DNA of 7,692 nt from an uncultured Alphaproteobacteria bacterium (lineage in GTDB: Bacteria; Pseudomonadota; Alphaproteobacteria; Rhizobiales; Rhizobiaceae). The translations under genes and the position numbers were made by a program. The stretch's first letter is position 1; every line of letters starts with the position of its first letter. Where the stretch lies: contig CAKMZG010000105.1 in the NCBI GenBank assembly GCA_929200335.1, positions 1-7,692 of the forward strand. The letters are read 5' to 3'. Below the pieces are notes generated by a model. It saw nothing but the letters and a program-made list of their open reading frames with translations, ran no database searches and was not told where the DNA came from. Of the stretch, positions 5,298 to 7,692 are shown in pieces.

Positions 5298-6674
5298 CTA
5301 TTTTGTAATAATTTCTGGCCCCATCAATTGGGTAGGCAACCATGTCGAAATGATTGGCACATAGGTAACCAAAATCAAGAATATAAACATAATGCCAACC
5401 CATGGCGCGGCAGCTTTTACCACATTAAGAACCGACATTCGTGCGACCCCAGCAGTTACAAAGAGGTTTAAGCCAACAGGTGGGGTAATCATGCCAATTT
5501 CCATATTCACCACCATTATGATGCCCAAATGAATAGGATCAATGCCTAATTGAATAGCGATAGGAAAAACTAACGGTGCAACAATAACGAGAAGACCAGA
5601 AGGCTCCATAAATTGACCGCCCAATAGTAAAATTAGATTTACCACAATCAAGAACATGATGGGGCCAAGGCCTGCGGCTAGCATGGCCTCTGTAATCATT
5701 TGTGGAATGCGCTCTTCGGTTAATACATGCTTTAAAATTAAAGCGTTAGCAATGATGAAGAGCAGCATGATTGTGAGTTTGCCAGCTTCAAATAATGTAT
5801 TTTTCGTATCTTTATGAACCCAAGCACTGATTAAGCTTAGAGGATTTTTTAAGATAGACTTTATTGAGCTAAAGCCACTATCATGAAGTGGTCCCATATC
5901 ACGGTAAACAAAATTGGCGATGATAAAGGCATAAATGGCAGCAACGGCTGCGGCTTCTGTTGGGGTAAAAATACCGCCATAAATGCCACCTAATATGATG
6001 ACAATTAGGAATAACCCCCAAAAAGCATCTTTAAATGAAGTGAAAATCTCTGTCCAGCCAGCAAAGGGTTGCGATGGTAAGCCTTTTACTTTGGCATAGA
6101 TGAAAATACCCATAATCAACATAAGGCCTGCAATAATACCTGGGAAAACGCCAGCAAGAAACATTCGTCCAACGGAAACATCTGTTGCTGCTGCATAAAC
6201 CACCATCACAATGGAGGGCGGTATCAATATACCTAAAGTGCCTGCATTACAAATGATACCGGCTGCAAATTCTTTTTTATATCCAACCTCACGCATGCCA
6301 GCGATGACAATAGAGCCAATGGCCACAACGGTGGCGGGGGAAGAGCCTGAAAGGGCTGCAAACATCATACAAGCGACGACAGATGCAATGGCGAGACCAC
6401 CGGGAAAATGGCCAACAAGAGCAATGGCAAATCGGATAATGCGTTTTGCAACGCCACCTGTAGACATAAAGCTGGATGCTAGAATGAAAAATGGAATGGC
6501 TAAAAGGGTATAATGCCCATCAAAGGCGGAAAATAGTGTTTGTGCGATTGAGGCCAAAGAGCCATCAGAATAAAAAATTAGAAATAAAACGCTAGAAAGT
6601 CCTAAAGATATAGCAATAGGAACGCCAATGAGCATAAAACCTATGACAAGAGCAAAAAGAAGAACAACGGACAT
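5298..6674 (-). CDS. dctM: TRAP transporter large permease subunit, C4-dicarboxylate type (DctM)
   Basis: A 458-residue, very hydrophobic inner-membrane protein, the ion-coupled translocation subunit of a tripartite ATP-independent periplasmic transporter. Family motifs appear in order: SGSSPATVVAIG (about 110-120), GTLGILIPPSI (145-155), GGIFTPTEAAAVAA (233-246) and EIGMITPPVGLNLFV (392-406). The hydrophilic stretch at about 256-295 and the ending LMGPEIITK resemble the C4-dicarboxylate DctM of Rhodobacter, so malate, succinate or fumarate are the likeliest substrates; this is by memory of the family, not by alignment. Its ATG overlaps the dctQ stop (TAATG), with GAGGG nine bases upstream, so the two are probably translationally coupled. 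Confidence 0.95.
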   Translation of the reverse strand: MSVVLLFALVIGFMLIGVPIAISLGLSSVLFLIFYSDGSLASIAQTLFSAFDGHYTLLAIPFFILASSFMSTGGVAKRIIRFAIALVGHFPGGLAIASVVACMMFAALSGSSPATVVAIGSIVIAGMREVGYKKEFAAGIICNAGTLGILIPPSIVMVVYAAATDVSVGRMFLAGVFPGIIAGLMLIMGIFIYAKVKGLPSQPFAGWTEIFTSFKDAFWGLFLIVIILGGIYGGIFTPTEAAAVAAIYAFIIANFVYRDMGPLHDSGFSSIKSILKNPLSLISAWVHKDTKNTLFEAGKLTIMLLFIIANALILKHVLTEERIPQMITEAMLAAGLGPIMFLIVVNLILLLGGQFMEPSGLLVIVAPLVFPIAIQLGIDPIHLGIIMVVNMEIGMITPPVGLNLFVTAGVARMSVLNVVKAAAPWVGIMFIFLILVTYVPIISTWLPTQLMGPEIITK

Positions 6675-7321
6675 TAGGCTTTTCCCTCATTATCTGGATC
6701 TTTCTTATCATCTAAAGCCTCAAGCATTTCTTCTGCTTCATGGCCTGCAATTAATAAATCTTGTTGGTTGCGTAAAATTCGCCAAGTCGCTTGCAAGATT
6801 CTCAATAATAGTAATCCCATGCCAAGAGGGAGCGCAAAATAAGGGATAAAACGGGGCAGTTTTTCATAGGCCTCGCCTTCGTTTAAAACATCTTTTAACC
6901 AGCTTAAGAAAAATGGCATAGGAATGTCGTTGGTTTCTAAAAACGCGCGTTTTCCGATAAAGGGCAACCAATAGTCAATCGCACCCTTAAACAAGAGTGC
7001 TGCAAATGTTAGGCAGGCTAAGCAGGCAATCAGGGTACATATTTTTCGCGCGCCTTTAGGCAGGATATTTAACAAGACATCAATGCCCAAATGGAAGGAT
7101 TTTTTAACCCCATAAGAAGCGCCAATTAGCACGAGCCAAGCAAATAGAAAAACGGTTGCCTCTAATCCCCACAATATTCCTGATTGAAAGACATAGCGCA
7201 ATACCACATTGGCAAAGGTGATGAGTGTCATTAACCCAAGTGTTATGGCTATGAAAGTTTCTTCAATGGTGTCAAAGAATGAGGCAGGAGCATCAAAGGA
7301 TGTGGCCTTTTCGTTCTGCAT
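6674..7321 (-). CDS. dctQ: TRAP transporter small permease subunit (DctQ)
   Basis: A 215-residue inner-membrane protein that pairs with DctM and helps receive the ligand-loaded DctP. Four membrane helices are visible at about residues 22-44, 50-72, 94-117 and 157-180, with the family-typical NVVLRYVF at the end of the first and LEATVFLFAWLVLIGASYG in the second. Between helices three and four lies a longer hydrophilic loop, and the C-terminus is acidic (EAEEMLEALDDKK), as in larger DctQ proteins of the C4-dicarboxylate group. I chose the ATG at 7321. The frame stays open to a TTG at 7354 that would add 11 residues, but that codon lies in the stem of the intergenic hairpin and has no ribosome site. 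The site for 7321 is itself weak (GGGCG). Confidence 0.9.
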   Translation of the reverse strand: MQNEKATSFDAPASFFDTIEETFIAITLGLMTLITFANVVLRYVFQSGILWGLEATVFLFAWLVLIGASYGVKKSFHLGIDVLLNILPKGARKICTLIACLACLTFAALLFKGAIDYWLPFIGKRAFLETNDIPMPFFLSWLKDVLNEGEAYEKLPRFIPYFALPLGMGLLLLRILQATWRILRNQQDLLIAGHEAEEMLEALDDKKDPDNEGKA

Positions 7322-7352
7322 TTTAGCGCCCGTTGTGGTTGTTCTAGGTTGC

Positions 7353-7393
7353 AATTTTGCGGATTAAATGATTGTCGTATAACCCGCAAAATT
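7353..7393 (-). promoter_or_regulatory. 10-bp perfect hairpin between dctP and dctQ
   Basis: AATTTTGCGG (7353-7362) and CCGCAAAATT (7384-7393) form a ten-pair perfect stem with a 21-base loop, starting seven bases after the dctP stop on the minus strand. No U-run follows the stem in the direction of transcription, so it is not a standard terminator. In this position the usual role is to protect the dctP message from 3' decay or to reduce read-through, so that more binding protein than permease is made. Confidence 0.65.
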
Positions 7394-7399
7394 ATAAGT

Positions 7400-7692
7400 T
7401 TATTTATTATGTGATTGAGCCGCATCAATTAAATCTTGACCGATATCGCCTTCAAATTTCTTCCAAACAGGCTTCAATGCGTCAACCCAAGCTTGACGTT
7501 GCTCAGCGCTTAGGGTGCGCACTTCACCACCAGCATCAATGATTTTTTGCTTATTGGCTTGGTTAACTTTGTATGATTCAGCATTACGAAATGTAGTGAC
7601 CTCTTGCAAAATGGTAGCCAATTGATCACGAATTTCAGGTTTCAACCCTTCCCACCAGTCATCCGAAGTCACAACCAAATAATCCAAAATGC
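7400..7692 (-). CDS. dctP: TRAP transporter periplasmic solute-binding protein (DctP), C-terminal part
   Basis: The last 97 residues or so of the extracytoplasmic binding protein; its start, signal peptide and ligand-binding arginine lie beyond the right edge. The visible part opens ILDYLVVTSDDWWEGLKPE and continues through QANKQKIIDAGGEVRTL and QRQAWVDALKPVWKKFEG to the TAA at 7402-7400. These segments are characteristic of the DctP C-terminus, where LDYLVVTS is a conserved strand near the substrate cleft. The gene is first of a dctP-dctQ-dctM operon, 78 bases before dctQ. The frame has no ATG at the visible edge, so it is a true partial gene and not a short complete one. Similarity favours the C4-dicarboxylate group. 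Confidence 0.93.
   Translation of the reverse strand, partial: ILDYLVVTSDDWWEGLKPEIRDQLATILQEVTTFRNAESYKVNQANKQKIIDAGGEVRTLSAEQRQAWVDALKPVWKKFEGDIGQDLIDAAQSHNK

Noticed and set aside
7322..7354. dctQ starting at TTG 7354
   Set aside because: The TTG sits in the hairpin stem, has no ribosome site, and the added residues (rich in threonine) do not look like a DctQ N-terminus.
1..7692. A previously undescribed gene system
   Set aside because: Every coding region fits a familiar family (cbb3 oxidase, Fnr, NarL-type regulator, DctPQM TRAP transporter) in ordinary order and length; no unexplained open frame or repeat array remains.

Overview
The window reads as a chromosomal region of an AT-leaning alphaproteobacterium. 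Three things support that placing: a ccoNOQP operator-operon arrangement next to an FnrN/FnrL-type iron-sulphur regulator with a Cys-X2-Cys-X7-Cys N-terminus, TTGA-N6-TCAA boxes ahead of ccoN, and a DctPQM-type TRAP transporter closely resembling the C4-dicarboxylate system of Rhodobacter. The genus cannot be fixed from the sequence. No mobile element, CRISPR array, tRNA or rRNA was seen.

Layout. Positions 1-3358 (minus strand) hold the cbb3-type cytochrome c oxidase operon in the order ccoN, ccoO, ccoQ, ccoP; ccoP runs off the left edge a few codons short of its end. Positions 3359-3659 are a control region with two FNR-type boxes pointing at ccoN and two further dyads. Positions 3660-4400 (minus) encode the Fnr-family oxygen sensor, which starts at TTG. 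Positions 4401-4549 are a divergent promoter region with a dyad over the predicted fnr -35 element. Positions 4550-5233 (plus) encode a NarL/FixJ-type response regulator with no kinase beside it. Positions 5298-7692 (minus) carry a TRAP transporter, dctP (only its C-terminal part is in the window), dctQ and dctM, with a strong hairpin between dctP and dctQ.

How it fits together. Under low oxygen the Fnr protein should keep its [4Fe-4S] cluster, bind the boxes upstream of ccoN and switch on the high-affinity terminal oxidase. The TRAP system would import dicarboxylates (malate, succinate or fumarate by family resemblance), which supply electrons to respiration; whether it shares control with the oxidase is not shown here. 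The response regulator could be a second input, but its target is unknown. All genes belong to well-known families. I found no undescribed multi-gene system; the observations worth following are regulatory: tandem FNR boxes, an operator-like dyad at the fnr promoter, a response regulator with no visible ribosome binding site, and the dctP-dctQ hairpin.
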